Shown: in pieces, positions 11,301 to 18,066 of the stretch
Position numbering within the stretch: the first letter of the stretch is position 1
Layout of the letters: each line of letters starts with the position of its first letter
Source: Ulvibacter algarum
GTDB lineage: Bacteria > Bacteroidota > Bacteroidia > Flavobacteriales > Flavobacteriaceae
Length of the DNA stretch: 64,000 nucleotides
NCBI GenBank assembly: GCA_947488905.1
Contig: CANLBJ010000010.1
Span: 1 to 64,000, forward strand
Direction: 5' to 3'
The notes under the pieces: generated by a model
What the model saw: only the letters and a program-made list of their open reading frames with translations
Database searches by the model: none
What the model was told of the DNA's origin: nothing
Position numbers and translations under genes: made by a program

Positions 11301-13386
11301 CACAATGTACATCTATAGTTTTACAAGGAGCATCTAAAAGTGGATCTGCCGTATCTTCATACCAATTGTAGGTAGTTTTGTAATCAACTAAAATAGGATT
11401 AGGCGTTGCACAAGTTGCAATTAAAGGGAAACGGATATATCTATCATCATCACCACCATTACGATTATTATATCCATTAATTAAATCTGATGTCTTGTAA
11501 AAAATAGGCGTACCAGGACCTGCCGGCTGACTGTACAACAAAGGATCTGCTGTTGGAGCTAGAGATACTCCCGCAGGAACATCTAACTCTACAAGCATTT
11601 CACTATCTGCACCAGTTGTAAACAAACCAGACCCGTTATTTCTGTATGCTGTTCCAGCATTAACAAAATAAGGGTTTAAAGCCAACTCAAAAATCTCTCC
11701 ATCTGATGTATCGGTATCTTGCTCTCTTAAAGTAGGATTGATATAATCTCTACCTAAGTTACCATACCCTAAATCTGTACCCGCTACTCTTGTAACATCG
11801 CATTGTGTTTTTGCTAACGCATTAAGGTAAATATGCTCCCAATCTTGCACTTGATCATATCCTGAACTACAAGAAAAAACATCATCATCAACAAACGTAA
11901 TATCATACGTTAATGTCACAGTAGCGCCGGCAGGTATATCATCAAAACTCAAATCACCATCAACATCATCAAAACCAACACCCACTCCATCAGGATCAGC
12001 TAGTAAAGTATTTTCTGCCAGAACTTGCGTGTCTCCATATGCAGCATAAGTAGGATTGTCTGGTGTCCACCCTGAAATATCACCAGATACATTTGTTTGA
12101 TCTCCACCTACTCCTAATCTAAAGTTTGTAAATATCTTTTGGTCATAAAATTCACTAGGCCAACGGTTATTATAATTGTAATCTAAATTTAATAATTGAC
12201 TATTTGAACCTAAACCAAAAGAAAGCTTAACATCCTTAGCAAAAGCCGCTGGACCTACACCAGTATTTGTTATTTCTACAACCACTGTATTAGTTTCACA
12301 AATCTCTCTTGGATTGTCAATTACAGTAAAAACTAAATTAGGAACCGCTGCTCCAAAAAGAACAGAACCAATTCCTTCAGCAGATAAGTAACAATCCCAA
12401 CCTGCTTGATGCGTTACATTTGTATCTGCTGTAGTAGCACCACATGAATCAAGACTAAATTCTTCTGTAAAAACAAGTGTTTCACCATCATTAAAAACAC
12501 CGTTACCATCTTCAAAAGATGCACCAGCATCACTTACCACATCAAATGGAGCAACACCCATAGTATACCTAAAGATTAATGGGTTAGCCATTGGATCATC
12601 TGCTACAAGCGGTGTACCATTATATGACAATTGATAACCAGTTACGTTATCACCTATAAGAACTGAATGATACCCTTCTACAGTACCAGAATTACCTGCA
12701 TTAATATCTGAAATTTCTCTAATATGAGTACCACCTACTACAGCTGGAACTGATAAAATAGGACCATCAACTAATAATGAAGGAGCTATTAAATTATAAG
12801 TACCACCTATATCACTTGTATCTTCACCAGAACCATCACCACCTACATAAGTAAAAGCTGCTTTATCTTTAAATGTACCCTGCGCTTCACTATGCACTAC
12901 CGCATCACAATTTGCACTTCTTAAGAATAAGAAAGACACATTATCTCCTGCTCCCCAATTAGTTGTAGCTGCGCCTTTGTTTATAGCAAAAACAGGATTA
13001 CTCGCGTCTGTTACATCAAATTCGGTAACTGTAAAAGCCCCTGAAGGATTAGACGCAGTAATGATTATACTTCCTGCACCATCAACATACTCAACACCTG
13101 GAGCCAATTTCATTGTAAGCAAGACCGTATTAGTGCTAGAACCAAGCGCAAGGATATTAACCTCGTTAAATGCTTCATTACCTGCACCAATACCAACACC
13201 TGCAGCTGCAGACGTAGTAGTTGGTTGATATGTTATCTCAAAATCCTCATTGATATAATCCTGAGCAAATGTAGAAGTGACAAAACCTACACTAAATAGC
13301 AGTATAAGCAATAAAGCTCTTTGCATCAATGTATTCATTGCGGTTAGTCTGGTTCTTAAAACGGAAGTTTGGGTAGTTTTTCCCAT
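1..13386 (-). CDS. Giant secreted surface protein with TSP3-like Asp-rich repeats (3' end outside window)
   Basis: One minus-strand frame stays open from an ATG at 13386 to base 1, 4462 codons, with no stop seen; the C terminus lies left of the window. I confirmed phase at several points (about 10258, 8704, 7864, 5761, 304 and 1). The N terminus has a basic stretch and a hydrophobic core ending in STFAQ, a clear signal peptide; ATGs at 13338 or 13326 would give a more usual signal peptide. Residues to about 1700 are adhesin-like beta domains. About 1700-2100 are cadherin/Ig-like domains of the type TFIPAPGWSGETSFEYTITD. From about residue 2280 onward come about 50 units with DCDGDG and DPC motifs, resembling thrombospondin type 3 calcium-binding repeats, with two cysteines per unit. 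Such proteins are usually exported by type IX secretion and anchored outside the cell; the sorting domain would be in the unseen C terminus. Adhesion or gliding is inference. Confidence 0.9.
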   Translation of the reverse strand, partial: MGKTTQTSVLRTRLTAMNTLMQRALLLILLFSVGFVTSTFAQDYINEDFEITYQPTTTSAAAGVGIGAGNEAFNEVNILALGSSTNTVLLTMKLAPGVEYVDGAGSIIITASNPSGAFTVTEFDVTDASNPVFAINKGAATTNWGAGDNVSFLFLRSANCDAVVHSEAQGTFKDKAAFTYVGGDGSGEDTSDIGGTYNLIAPSLLVDGPILSVPAVVGGTHIREISDINAGNSGTVEGYHSVLIGDNVTGYQLSYNGTPLVADDPMANPLIFRYTMGVAPFDVVSDAGASFEDGNGVFNDGETLVFTEEFSLDSCGATTADTNVTHQAGWDCYLSAEGIGSVLFGAAVPNLVFTVIDNPREICETNTVVVEITNTGVGPAAFAKDVKLSFGLGSNSQLLNLDYNYNNRWPSEFYDQKIFTNFRLGVGGDQTNVSGDISGWTPDNPTYAAYGDTQVLAENTLLADPDGVGVGFDDVDGDLSFDDIPAGATVTLTYDITFVDDDVFSCSSGYDQVQDWEHIYLNALAKTQCDVTRVAGTDLGYGNLGRDYINPTLREQDTDTSDGEIFELALNPYFVNAGTAYRNNGSGLFTTGADSEMLVELDVPAGVSLAPTADPLLYSQPAGPGTPIFYKTSDLINGYNNRNGGDDDRYIRFPLIATCATPNPILVDYKTTYNWYEDTADPLLDAPCKTIDVHCDTFLPVLLHGCEPCQGPNITAFDSYRITPGYTDNTMTTLVTLDPAIHEMDKYLAGDDMRVEAEGYMNSSDITDPIDGDNLYFRQKYDLPASATLGQETIRFIEAEVYFIDASTGLPTAVTALDPPTIYADGPDNDFIADFDFSNALSTLDSGTVDNGDEFFITVDWHFMVDTFYANNFNVMGFRGRFYTIQAGHDNANAANEVSCDDWGDSVEFTRPNLITGGASHAFSDCTELSAIDYNQYIRGSIGHIHPGEFRPFAAIKQIDYVVPDGLRVLDVRQQTSEGFFSASTGDLQLVQTGPNNWTATPVPGSNYRNTDQTSQASYRTNITVKATCELAETTQIDVFTRMDLYPWAHNVYADPAKYGEDLTRIQDVTFSDDGINANDLTGVAGNRDAGAAIRLNYTAPTYNFQPLLGSSTTGFGPEAFFDLQVVNTSSSTIDYHWIKVPAGDIVVTNANLDIAVDGSGGTAVDPATEIITDADGNFYVQIGSIAAGGTKNVRIAATYNFCERRDIDFYLAYDCDYYPADYSTTTDYCYKEIATIALIPADGLVQQEITVQPTNSVNNCSPFVMVLEFNSGLNATVVDPVSTLSPFGGTAALNINRVEVEYPRGSNQWEDLDLVNDIVDNGTDYIIDINHTIMDTFGGIPGTGAVGVDEDARKVVVRYTLQTTCDYQSNAPISFKVNGNAPCGDPVIGDNTRVLSEGVSVEGLDAPYRALPELVIPDPIDGCGGNFTIYDKTTIRDNASGPTAITGTEDYIKVEIPLGLEYVPGTFANASWPADGNPGSDLVTLDSESPNELIFKYPAGMTNEDTVVFSFDVTPINGICSDAANVKVSNYLEGSGSACVANGGVICTAAIIQTGSREKDVAIRKPTPATLSSSEAVLEETVSTFGYSLATITIENSGELDMPAGAEFDFYCADALGEPTGASIFTGNLVGAIPAGGSLTESIEFNGTEACDETTGLVFVMVPSDANCMCAPTQIPMALSRAPIQAMPDDFITAIDQSIVANLFEVNDGFGDDHDDEDILGEGNTVVSSYTQPPNGTVFIDPDGTMTFIPAPGWSGETSFEYTITDEDGNTSTTTVTIRIPMGPEAVDDEDLLNPAGPVTMDTLIGDNDIADTNADPLNAIDPATVNFVDPNATDSNGDGFNDTLVVPGQGTWTVSLTGEVMFEPEPGFTADPTPINYVVNDLGGLTSVNEATLTITYVKVPPVPQDDYDLDNVAGSNVTIDLFANNQDPSNPNPLVDDDADGTVDITSVSLIIPSGATGITVVNGNVTGFDVPGEGTWSLNPFNGEVTFIPLPTFTGNPTPIGYTIKDNDGNVNLPADNALITITYLCDLDPPTSPDVTPMFCVSDASTLSDLVVNNIPAGASLVWYDGAGNVLSNTTVLSDGVMYYAGFAEDSPSTCMSDVSDRLEFTVTVSPEPEDPNGDTLQEFCESDMATLTLADLEVTTDGQTLTLNYYDSLADYQADPQVPLPSTTLLTALTDDLVVISQSNAAGCESVDLLTVIVSFVPTANPGTDAAVTATCDPVDLFATLGTADSGGTWSPNLIGGMFDPTVNPSGVYTYTINGDAPCPDVFASVTVTNDWPTSDCDGDGVTNEQEILDGTDPTEVCDFETANMTLPPSAEWNMLDCDGDGDPNGTDSEPNNPCVFTAGSTPDTTSPVWQAADCDGDGETNGFENDNGSDPTDPCSISGLPSVPLAGNPYYSVWAAADCDGDGDPNGTDTEPFDPCVFASGSVADTTNVIWQAADCDGDGETNGFENDNGSDPTDPCSVSGVPTQPRPSDPNYDVWAAVDCDGDGVTNGTEVLDGTNPFDPCSVINGTVQVDPAMPGTPEQTAYDIWAAEDCDGDGTPNGTDPAPYDPCVDDGTIGDEDRLNPIWQSADCDGDGDPNGTDVAPYDPCVFAAGSVADTSNPIWQAADCDGDGDPNSTDPDISNPCVFTAGSVPDTTSAIWQAADCDGDGETNGTENNNGSDPTDPCSVSGFPTIPQVSDPYYNVWAAADCDGDGETNGEEVMNGTDPFNPCEVTNPTIPVDPAMPGTAAQTAYDIWAAADCDGDGDPNGTDTDPTDPCVFAAGSTPDETNPIWQAADCDGDGTPNGTDTDPTDPCVFAAGSTPDPTNPIWQAADCDGDGTPNGTDPDPADPCVFTAGSTPDVTNPIWQAADCDGDGETNGTEEMNGSDPTDPCSVSGVQTIPSPSDPNYSVWAAADCDGDGETNGEEVMNGTDPFDPCEVTNPTIPVDPAMPGTAAQTAYDIWAAADCDGDGTPNGTDTDPTDPCVFAAGSTPDPTNPIWQAADCDGDGTPNGTDTDPTDPCVFAAGSTPDPTNPIWQAADCDGDGTPNGTDPDPVDPCVFIAGSTPDVTNPIWQAADCDGDGETNGTEEMNGSDPTDPCSVSGVQTIPSPSDPNYSVWAAADCDGDGETNGEEVMNGTDPFDPCEVTNPTIPVDPAMPGTAAQTAYDIWAAADCDGDGTPNGTDTDPTDPCVFAAGSTPDPTNPIWQAADCDGDGTPNGTDTDPTNPCVFAEGSTPDVTNPIWQAADCDGDGTPNGMDTAPNDPCDGDTDTTTNPMPGDANYDVWAAADCDGDGELNGDDPSPYDPCDGGNLANVDLSDNNSDWYMADCDGDGVSNGTEVDPDMDGTAGPNGTDPNDPCEYNEADVTLPQGGDWAAADCDGDGTPNGTDTDPTDPCVFAAGSTPDVTNPIWQAADCDGDGETNGTEEMNGSDPTDPCSVSGVQTIPSPSDPNYSVWAAADCDGDGETNGEEVMNGTDPFDPCEVTNPTIPVDPAMPGTAAQTAYDIWAAADCDGDGTPNGMDTDPTDPCVFVAGSTPDPTNPIWQAADCDGDGTPNGTDTDPTNPCVFAEGSTPDVTNPIWQAADCDGDGTPNGMDTAPNDPCDGDTDTATNPMPGDANYDVWAAADCDGDGELNGDDPSPYDPCDGGNLANVDLSDNNSDWYMADCDGDGVSNGTEVDPDMDGTAGPNGTDPSDPCEYNEGDVTLPQGGDWAAADCDGDGTPNDMDTAPNDPCDGDTDTATNPMPGDANYDVWAAADCDGDGELNGDDPSPYDPCDGGNLANVDLSDNNSDWYMADCDGDGVSNGTEVDPDMDGTAGPNGTDPSDPCEYNEADVTLPQGGDWAAADCDGDGTPNDMDTAPNDPCDGDTDTTTNPMPGDANYDVWAAADCDGDGTPNGTDSEPYNVCVGGNIANVDLSDNTSEWYTTDCDGDGVPNGTEVDPDGDGTAGPNGTDPNDPCEYNEADVTLPQGGDWAAADCDGDGTPNGMDTAPNDPCDGDTDTATNPMPGDANYDVWAAADCDGDGELNGDDPSPYDPCDGGNLANVDLSDNNSDWYMADCDGDGVSNGTEVDPDMDGTAGPNGTDPSDPCEYNEGDVTLPQGGDWAAADCDGDGTPNDMDTAPNDPCDGDTDTATNPMPGDANYDVWAAADCDGDGTPNGTDSEPYNVCVGGNIANVDLSDNTSEWYTTDCDGDGVPNGTEVDPDGDGTAGPDGTDPNDPCEYNEADVTLPQGGDWAAADCDGDGTPNDMDTAPNDPCDGDTDTTTNPMPGDANYDVWAAADCDGDGELNGDDPSPYDPCDGGNLANVDLSDNNSNWYMADCDGDGVSNGTEVDPDMDGTAGPNGTDPNDPCEYNEADVTLPQGGDWAAADCDGDGTPNDMDTAPNDPCDGDTDTTTNPMPGDANYDVWAAADCDGDGELNGDDPSPYDPCDGGNLANVDLSDNNSDWYMADCDGDGVSNGTEVDPDMDGT
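2359..4204 (-). repeat. 1014-bp compound duplication (393 + 621 bp modules)
   Basis: The segment from about 2359 to 3190 recurs at about 3373 to 4204, offset exactly 1014 bp with few substitutions. 1014 equals one 393-bp module plus one 621-bp module, so a compound block was duplicated in frame. Confidence 0.8.
3780..4811 (-). repeat. 621-bp module duplication
   Basis: About 3841-4190 matches about 4462-4811 at an offset of 621 bp (207 residues) with only a few differences. It encodes the segments containing WQAADCDGDG, DPAMPGTAAQTAYDIW and EEMNGSDPTDPC. A more diverged related copy follows at about 4813-5400. Confidence 0.8.
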
Positions 13387-14088
13387 AGATTTAATAAATA
13401 AAATTATTATATATAAATAAAACTCTCATGCTTTCACAAAAGATTCAATTTCAACTAGTTACGGAGATAAAATAGCCTGAAACTCTTGGGGAAGAGCATT
13501 TCAAGCAGATAAATAGGTTTATTTTGATCTTAATCCATAAGACGTTGTAAAAGTACGTTAAAAAACTCTTTCAAAATTTTAACTTTTCTATAACATATAA
13601 AGTATTCGATAAAGTGCTGTTTTATTCGCTAAAAAACACTAATTAAGGCTATTTACCGACAAGAACACTCTTTTGTTAACATCATAAAAACACATTACGT
13701 CTTGAAAAATAGCACTTTCACAGATATATAATTATAAAAATCTTAAAAAAATAGTCCTTTTCCTACACGTCAAATTTTTGTGAACGCTAAAAGTATTCGT
13801 TTATTTTAATTAATAATATAATTTAAATTCACTCAGATTTTTAGCAGAAATTAAAAATAGCAAATTGTCAATTGATAAAATGTCGAAACATGTCAAAAAG
13901 CCAAACAAGGATATCTAAAGACTTAATTTAGCTAAAACCTACATATATATAAGAAAAAATTAAAACTTCATTAAAAAGTCTCTTAGAGCTTCATTTTATA
14001 TTTGTTTTAATGATTACATAATTTATATTATAAGAAAAAACTATAGTTTAGGGTTTGAAAAAAAAATAAAATATTCTGTTTTTTTTGT
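13387..14088. other. AT-rich intergenic stretch upstream of the giant gene
   Basis: About 700 bp without a credible gene. It should contain the promoter and leader of the giant minus-strand gene. The only clear structure is a hairpin near 13479-13504 (GAAACTCTT, loop GGGG, AAGAG-CA-TTTC), about 95 nt upstream of the giant gene's start. The rest is A/T tracts with no repeat or RNA gene that I recognise. Confidence 0.5.
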
Positions 14089-14117
14089 TTGTCATTCTCA
14101 TAAAAGTATTAAATTTG
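14089..14117 (+). promoter_or_regulatory. Bacteroidota-type promoter for the tRNA genes
   Basis: TTG at 14089-14091 and TAAATTTG at 14110-14117, 18 bases apart, match the -33 TTG / -7 TAnnTTTG consensus of the Bacteroidota housekeeping sigma factor. Transcription would start about 35 nt upstream of the tRNA-Gly gene. Confidence 0.65.
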
Positions 14118-14157
14118 CCATCTCTTTAAAAAGAGAAACGTTCTTAAATAAAAATTC

Positions 14158-14230
14158 GCGAAAATAGCTCAGCTGGTAGAGCGCCACCTTGCCAAGGTGG
14201 AGGTCGCGGGTTCAAATCCCGTTTTTCGCT
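14158..14230 (+). tRNA. tRNA-Gly (GCC)
   Basis: A 73-nt cloverleaf. The acceptor stem is GCGAAAA/TTTTCGC, the D arm is AGCTCAGCTGGTAGAGC, the anticodon stem is CCACC/GGTGG with loop TTGCCAA (anticodon GCC), and the T arm contains GGGTTCAAATCCC. The discriminator is T at 14230. CCA is not encoded. Confidence 0.95.
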
Positions 14231-14359
14231 CTGCTTCGATAAAACTTTATAAAACTTAGGCTTTATAAAATATTCTCAGCAACCGATTAATTGGTTAAAG
14301 AATTTGAAAATCGAATAAACACATACCAATATTGACAATGTTTTATACATAGTCAAGCT

Positions 14360-14445
14360 GCTCGAGTGGTGGAATTGGTAGACACGCTGGACTTAAAATC
14401 CAGTGGTCAGTAATGGCCGTACGGGTTCAAGTCCCGTCTCGAGTA
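14360..14445 (+). tRNA. tRNA-Leu (TAA)
   Basis: An 86-nt class II tRNA with a long variable arm. The acceptor stem is GCTCGAG/CTCGAGT (first pair G-U), the anticodon loop CTTAAAA has anticodon TAA, the variable arm spans about TGGTCAGTAATGGCCGT, and the T arm is CGGGTTCAAGTCCCG. CCA is not encoded. It is probably cotranscribed with the tRNA-Gly 129 bp upstream. Confidence 0.95.
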
Positions 14446-14447
14446 CT

Positions 14448-14480
14448 AAAGCCTCGTTTCTTACGAAACGGGGCTTTTTT
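14448..14480 (+). terminator. Rho-independent terminator of the tRNA operon
   Basis: A hairpin AAAGCCTCGTTTC / GAAACGGGGCTTT with a TTAC loop runs into a T tract directly after tRNA-Leu. Confidence 0.85.
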
Positions 14481-14636
14481 TATGCAATAATTTATAAAAA
14501 TTATTATGTATTTCTACTTAAAAAAGGTGTGTAACACTTAATAAAGTAGAGCAATCACACTCATAATCAGCGCAATAAAACTACTAGGTAAAGCTCTCGG
14601 TAGCTAAACTATGACTTGGTAAATTTTAGAAAGATT

Positions 14637-17276
14637 TTACTTATTAACTTTAACACTTGCACTTTTAACAAGCATTCTTTTCATTTCATTTAACTTCATC
14701 AATGCTTCAACAGGTGTCAGGGTGTCTATGTCAATTCCAGAAATTTCATCCCGTAGCTCTTCCAGCAAAGGATCATCTAGTTTAAAGAAACTAAGCTGCA
14801 TTTCATCTTCAGATATTTGCTTCATTTTATCACTCAGTTCTTCAGAAGAATGAGATTTCTCTAAACGTTTTAAAATTTTATTAGCACGGTTTAAAACAGC
14901 TTGCGGCATTCCTGCCATCTTAGCTACGTGTATTCCAAAAGAATGATGTGATCCACCCGGAACCAATTTCCGAAGAAACAAAACATCATCTTTTAATTCT
15001 TTTACAGATACATTATAGTTTTTAATACGAGTAAATGTTTCTGTCATTTCGTTAATTTCGTGATAATGCGTTGCAAACAAGACCTTTGCATGACTAGGGT
15101 GTTCGTGCAGATATTCACTTATAGCCCAAGCAATTGATATCCCATCATAGGTGCTTGTACCTCGCCCTATCTCATCAAGTAGCACGAGACTACGCTCACT
15201 TATGTTATTAAGTATACTTGCCGTCTCATTCATCTCTACCATAAAAGTAGATTCTCCCATACTTATATTGTCACTAGCACCCACACGTGTAAAGATCTTA
15301 TCTACAACACCCATACGCACAGCACCCGCAGGAACAAAACTCCCCATCTGTGCTAATAACACAATCAAAGCTGTTTGTCTTAAAATGGCACTTTTACCAC
15401 TCATATTAGGCCCGGTAATCATAATTATTTGTTGCTGCTCGCGATCAAGAAAAACATCATTACTTATAAAAGGGGCATCTGGTGGTAGCTGTTTTTCTAT
15501 CACAGGATGACGACCGTCTTTAATATCAAGGTCTGTAGTTTCATCAAATAAAGGTCGTGTATAGTTTGCTTCACTAGCTTGAGTTGCAAAAGAACAAAGA
15601 CAATCCATCTCTGCGATTAGTTTTGCATTTTGCTGTACTGGACCTATATATTGCATCATCCATTGGACTAACTTAACAAAAATCTCTTGCTCAAGTGCTC
15701 CTATCTTCTCTTCTGCACCTAATATTTTAGACTCATATTCTTTAAGTTCTTCTGTAATATAACGTTCTGCATTTACTAACGTTTGTTTACGTATCCACTC
15801 TTCTGGCACCTTATCTTTATGTGTATTGCGCACCTCTATATAATACCCAAAAACATTGTTACTCGCTATTTTTAATGAAGTTATCCCGGTACGCTCTGTC
15901 TCACGCGCAAGCATTTGATCAAGATAATCCTTACCATCTGTTGCTAGCCCTCTTAGCTCATCAAGTTCTTTATGAAAACCGGCAGCAATCGCATTTCCTT
16001 TTGCAATATTTACAGGCGCTTCTTCATTTATAGTAGCAATTATTTTATTACGGAGCACCTCACATTCTTGTAACTGCTCCCCTAATATTTTTAAAGATTC
16101 ATTTTTACTTGCTTCGGAAATATGCTTCACCGGAACAACTGCTTCTAAAGAATTTTTAAGCTGTATCACCTCGCGAGGAGATATTTTACCAGTCGCTACT
16201 TTTGAAATTAAACGCTCTAAATCACCTATGCGTTTAATATTGGTTTTAATTTTATCTAAAACCTGTGGCTCTTCTAATAAGTAACTCACCACCTCATGAC
16301 GGCGCGTAATGGTTTCTACATTTTTTAGCGGTAATGCCATCCACCTCTTTAACATACGACCACCCATAGGTGATATAGTTTTATCTATAACATCTAGTAG
16401 CGTTACTGCATTTTGCTGACTGCTGTGATATAACTCAAGATTCCTTATTGTAAAGCGATCCATCCACACATACTCATCTTCGGCAATACGAGCCACTCTT
16501 GTAATATGCTGTAATTTATTGTGCTGCGTCTCACTTAGATAATGTAAGGCAGCTCCACTAGCTATGATTCCTTGTTTTAGGTGATCAATACCAAATCCCT
16601 TTAAATTTTTAGTATCAAACTGTTTGTTTAAAGTTTCATCTGCATAATCTTTCTGGAACACCCAATCTTCTAAATGAAAGACGTGAAAATTATCTCCAAA
16701 GGTGTCAGAAAACAACTTTCTCTTTTGCTTACTAAAAAGAACCTCGCTTGGGTTAAAATTTTGAAGTAACTTATCTATATATTCTGCACTACCCTCTGAG
16801 GTTAAAAACTCACCGGTTGATATATCTAAAAAAGAAACACCTATTCTCCCCTCTTTTGTGCCGCTTTTAGGGCCAAAATGTACTGCTGCAAGAAAGTTAT
16901 TAGATTTAGATTGTAATATGTCATCATTTAAAGCAACACCTGGAGTAACAAGTTCTGTAACACCACGTTTCACTATGGTCTTTGTCATTTTTGGGTCTTC
17001 CAGTTGGTCACAGATAGCAACACGACAACCAGCCATCACTAGTTTAGGCAAATACGTATTTAATGAATGATGTGGAAAGCCAGCAAGTTCTATTTTTTCA
17101 CCACCATTATTTCTGGCAGTTAATGTTATATTTAAAATGCCTGCCGCTTTTATAGCATCTTCGCCAAAGGTCTCGTAAAAATCTCCTACTCTAAATAATA
17201 ATAACGCATCAGGATATTTTACCTTGATGGTATTATATTGTTTCATTAATGGGGTGACTTTTTTTGGCTTGCTCAT
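14637..17276 (-). CDS. mutS: DNA mismatch repair ATPase MutS
   Basis: MutS dimers find base-base mismatches and small loops and recruit MutL in post-replicative repair. The 879-residue length is normal. The N-terminal domain I carries the mismatch-wedging Phe-x-Glu motif at residues 33-35 (DFYETF). The clamp and lever region follows. The C-terminal ABC ATPase has Walker A GPNMSGKS near 621, the STFMVEM signature, Walker [17 protein letters not shown] and the FATHYHE switch. The start is the ATG at 17276, where MKQYNTIK follows as in homologues. It stands alone, separated from the thr operon by a 340-bp gap holding a large inverted repeat. Confidence 0.97.
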   Translation of the reverse strand: MSKPKKVTPLMKQYNTIKVKYPDALLLFRVGDFYETFGEDAIKAAGILNITLTARNNGGEKIELAGFPHHSLNTYLPKLVMAGCRVAICDQLEDPKMTKTIVKRGVTELVTPGVALNDDILQSKSNNFLAAVHFGPKSGTKEGRIGVSFLDISTGEFLTSEGSAEYIDKLLQNFNPSEVLFSKQKRKLFSDTFGDNFHVFHLEDWVFQKDYADETLNKQFDTKNLKGFGIDHLKQGIIASGAALHYLSETQHNKLQHITRVARIAEDEYVWMDRFTIRNLELYHSSQQNAVTLLDVIDKTISPMGGRMLKRWMALPLKNVETITRRHEVVSYLLEEPQVLDKIKTNIKRIGDLERLISKVATGKISPREVIQLKNSLEAVVPVKHISEASKNESLKILGEQLQECEVLRNKIIATINEEAPVNIAKGNAIAAGFHKELDELRGLATDGKDYLDQMLARETERTGITSLKIASNNVFGYYIEVRNTHKDKVPEEWIRKQTLVNAERYITEELKEYESKILGAEEKIGALEQEIFVKLVQWMMQYIGPVQQNAKLIAEMDCLCSFATQASEANYTRPLFDETTDLDIKDGRHPVIEKQLPPDAPFISNDVFLDREQQQIIMITGPNMSGKSAILRQTALIVLLAQMGSFVPAGAVRMGVVDKIFTRVGASDNISMGESTFMVEMNETASILNNISERSLVLLDEIGRGTSTYDGISIAWAISEYLHEHPSHAKVLFATHYHEINEMTETFTRIKNYNVSVKELKDDVLFLRKLVPGGSHHSFGIHVAKMAGMPQAVLNRANKILKRLEKSHSSEELSDKMKQISEDEMQLSFFKLDDPLLEELRDEISGIDIDTLTPVEALMKLNEMKRMLVKSASVKVNK

Positions 17277-17475
17277 GGTTCGACTACGCTCACCAAGCGG
17301 GGCGTATTTGGTTTTATTAATTTTAGATAAAAATAGTGAAACCCTTAAAATTTCCGCAGCTACACTAGCTATGAGTTATACACTTTTTACTGCAGAAATG
17401 TTCGTTTTATCAACAATCTCTTCTCTAAAAATTATCTGCTCAAGCTAATAGGCAGTTTGGTGTAAAACTGTTAAA

Positions 17476-17601
17476 GGGTTGGACGTTTAGAATCACAATC
17501 GTCCTACAAGCAGGACTACACGAATCATGACTAAATTTTAAAAACTGTCTTGATTCGTGCAAGGTGTAAAGCACCTGATCGTGATTCTAAAAGTCCAACC
17601 C
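17476..17601. repeat. 126-nt cloverleaf-shaped inverted-repeat element
   Basis: The outer stem pairs GGGTTGGAC (17476-17484) with GTCCAACCC (17593-17601), then TTTAGAATCAC (17486-17496) with GTGATTCTAAA (17581-17591), then ATC with GAT. Inside are three hairpins: GTCCT/AGGAC (17501-17516), CACGAATCA/TGATTCGTG (17519-17559) and AGGTG/CACCT (17562-17576). The rest of the 17277-17616 gap shows no gene. No T tract follows on either strand, so it is not a simple terminator. It may be a structured RNA, a MITE/REP-like mobile repeat or a cruciform site; I do not recognise the family. Confidence 0.8.
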
Positions 17602-17616
17602 GAGAATGAGTGTCAA

Positions 17617-18057
17617 TTAACTAACCATTTCCCCATTCACGAGAACACTGTAAGTAATTTTCACTGTAGCTTCCATTGTCATAGAAACCGAACAATACTT
17701 CTCAAAACTAAGCTCTGCAGCACGTTTTGCTTTTGATGGATCTATGTTACCTTCTAAGTTAATTGTCACGTGCATTGTAGAAAAAGGTTTTGCATCTCTT
17801 ATCTCTTCACGTTGCCCTTCAACCTCCATAGTATAACCCGTCACCTCTTGACGTTGTTTTTTTAAGATATATATAATGTCTATTGCGCTACAACCACCAA
17901 CACCCATTAAGAGCAACTCCATTGGGCTTGCACCTTTTGCATTCTCTTGAGATGTATTATCTATAAGTACTGAAGTTCCTAATTTTCCTTTGGCTTCAAA
18001 AAGATAGTTTTCATCTTTACGCTCTAGGGTTACTTTTAATGGTGGTATCGTGCTCAT
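17617..18057 (-). CDS. OsmC family peroxiredoxin-like protein
   Basis: A 146-residue OsmC/Ohr-fold protein. These enzymes reduce organic hydroperoxides with two cysteines, and both are visible here: GVGGCSAID near residue 56 and YCSVSM near 122. The glycine-rich ASPMELLLMGVGG segment before the first cysteine is typical. It begins 9 bp after the thrC stop on the same strand, so it is probably the last gene of the thr operon. A second OsmC gene lies at 25145-25597 in the met operon. Its link to threonine synthesis is unknown, and peroxidase activity is inferred from the family. Confidence 0.88.
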   Translation of the reverse strand: MSTIPPLKVTLERKDENYLFEAKGKLGTSVLIDNTSQENAKGASPMELLLMGVGGCSAIDIIYILKKQRQEVTGYTMEVEGQREEIRDAKPFSTMHVTINLEGNIDPSKAKRAAELSFEKYCSVSMTMEATVKITYSVLVNGEMVS

Positions 18058-18066
18058 ATTGTTTAA

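Noticed and set aside
14158-14445. tRNA-associated integration site for a genomic island
   Set aside because: No integrase or direct repeat of the tRNA 3' ends was seen on either side in this window.
17224-17448. 74-residue plus-strand frame overlapping the mutS start
   Set aside because: It is mostly antisense to mutS, has no recognisable motif and no promoter; it looks like a chance frame.
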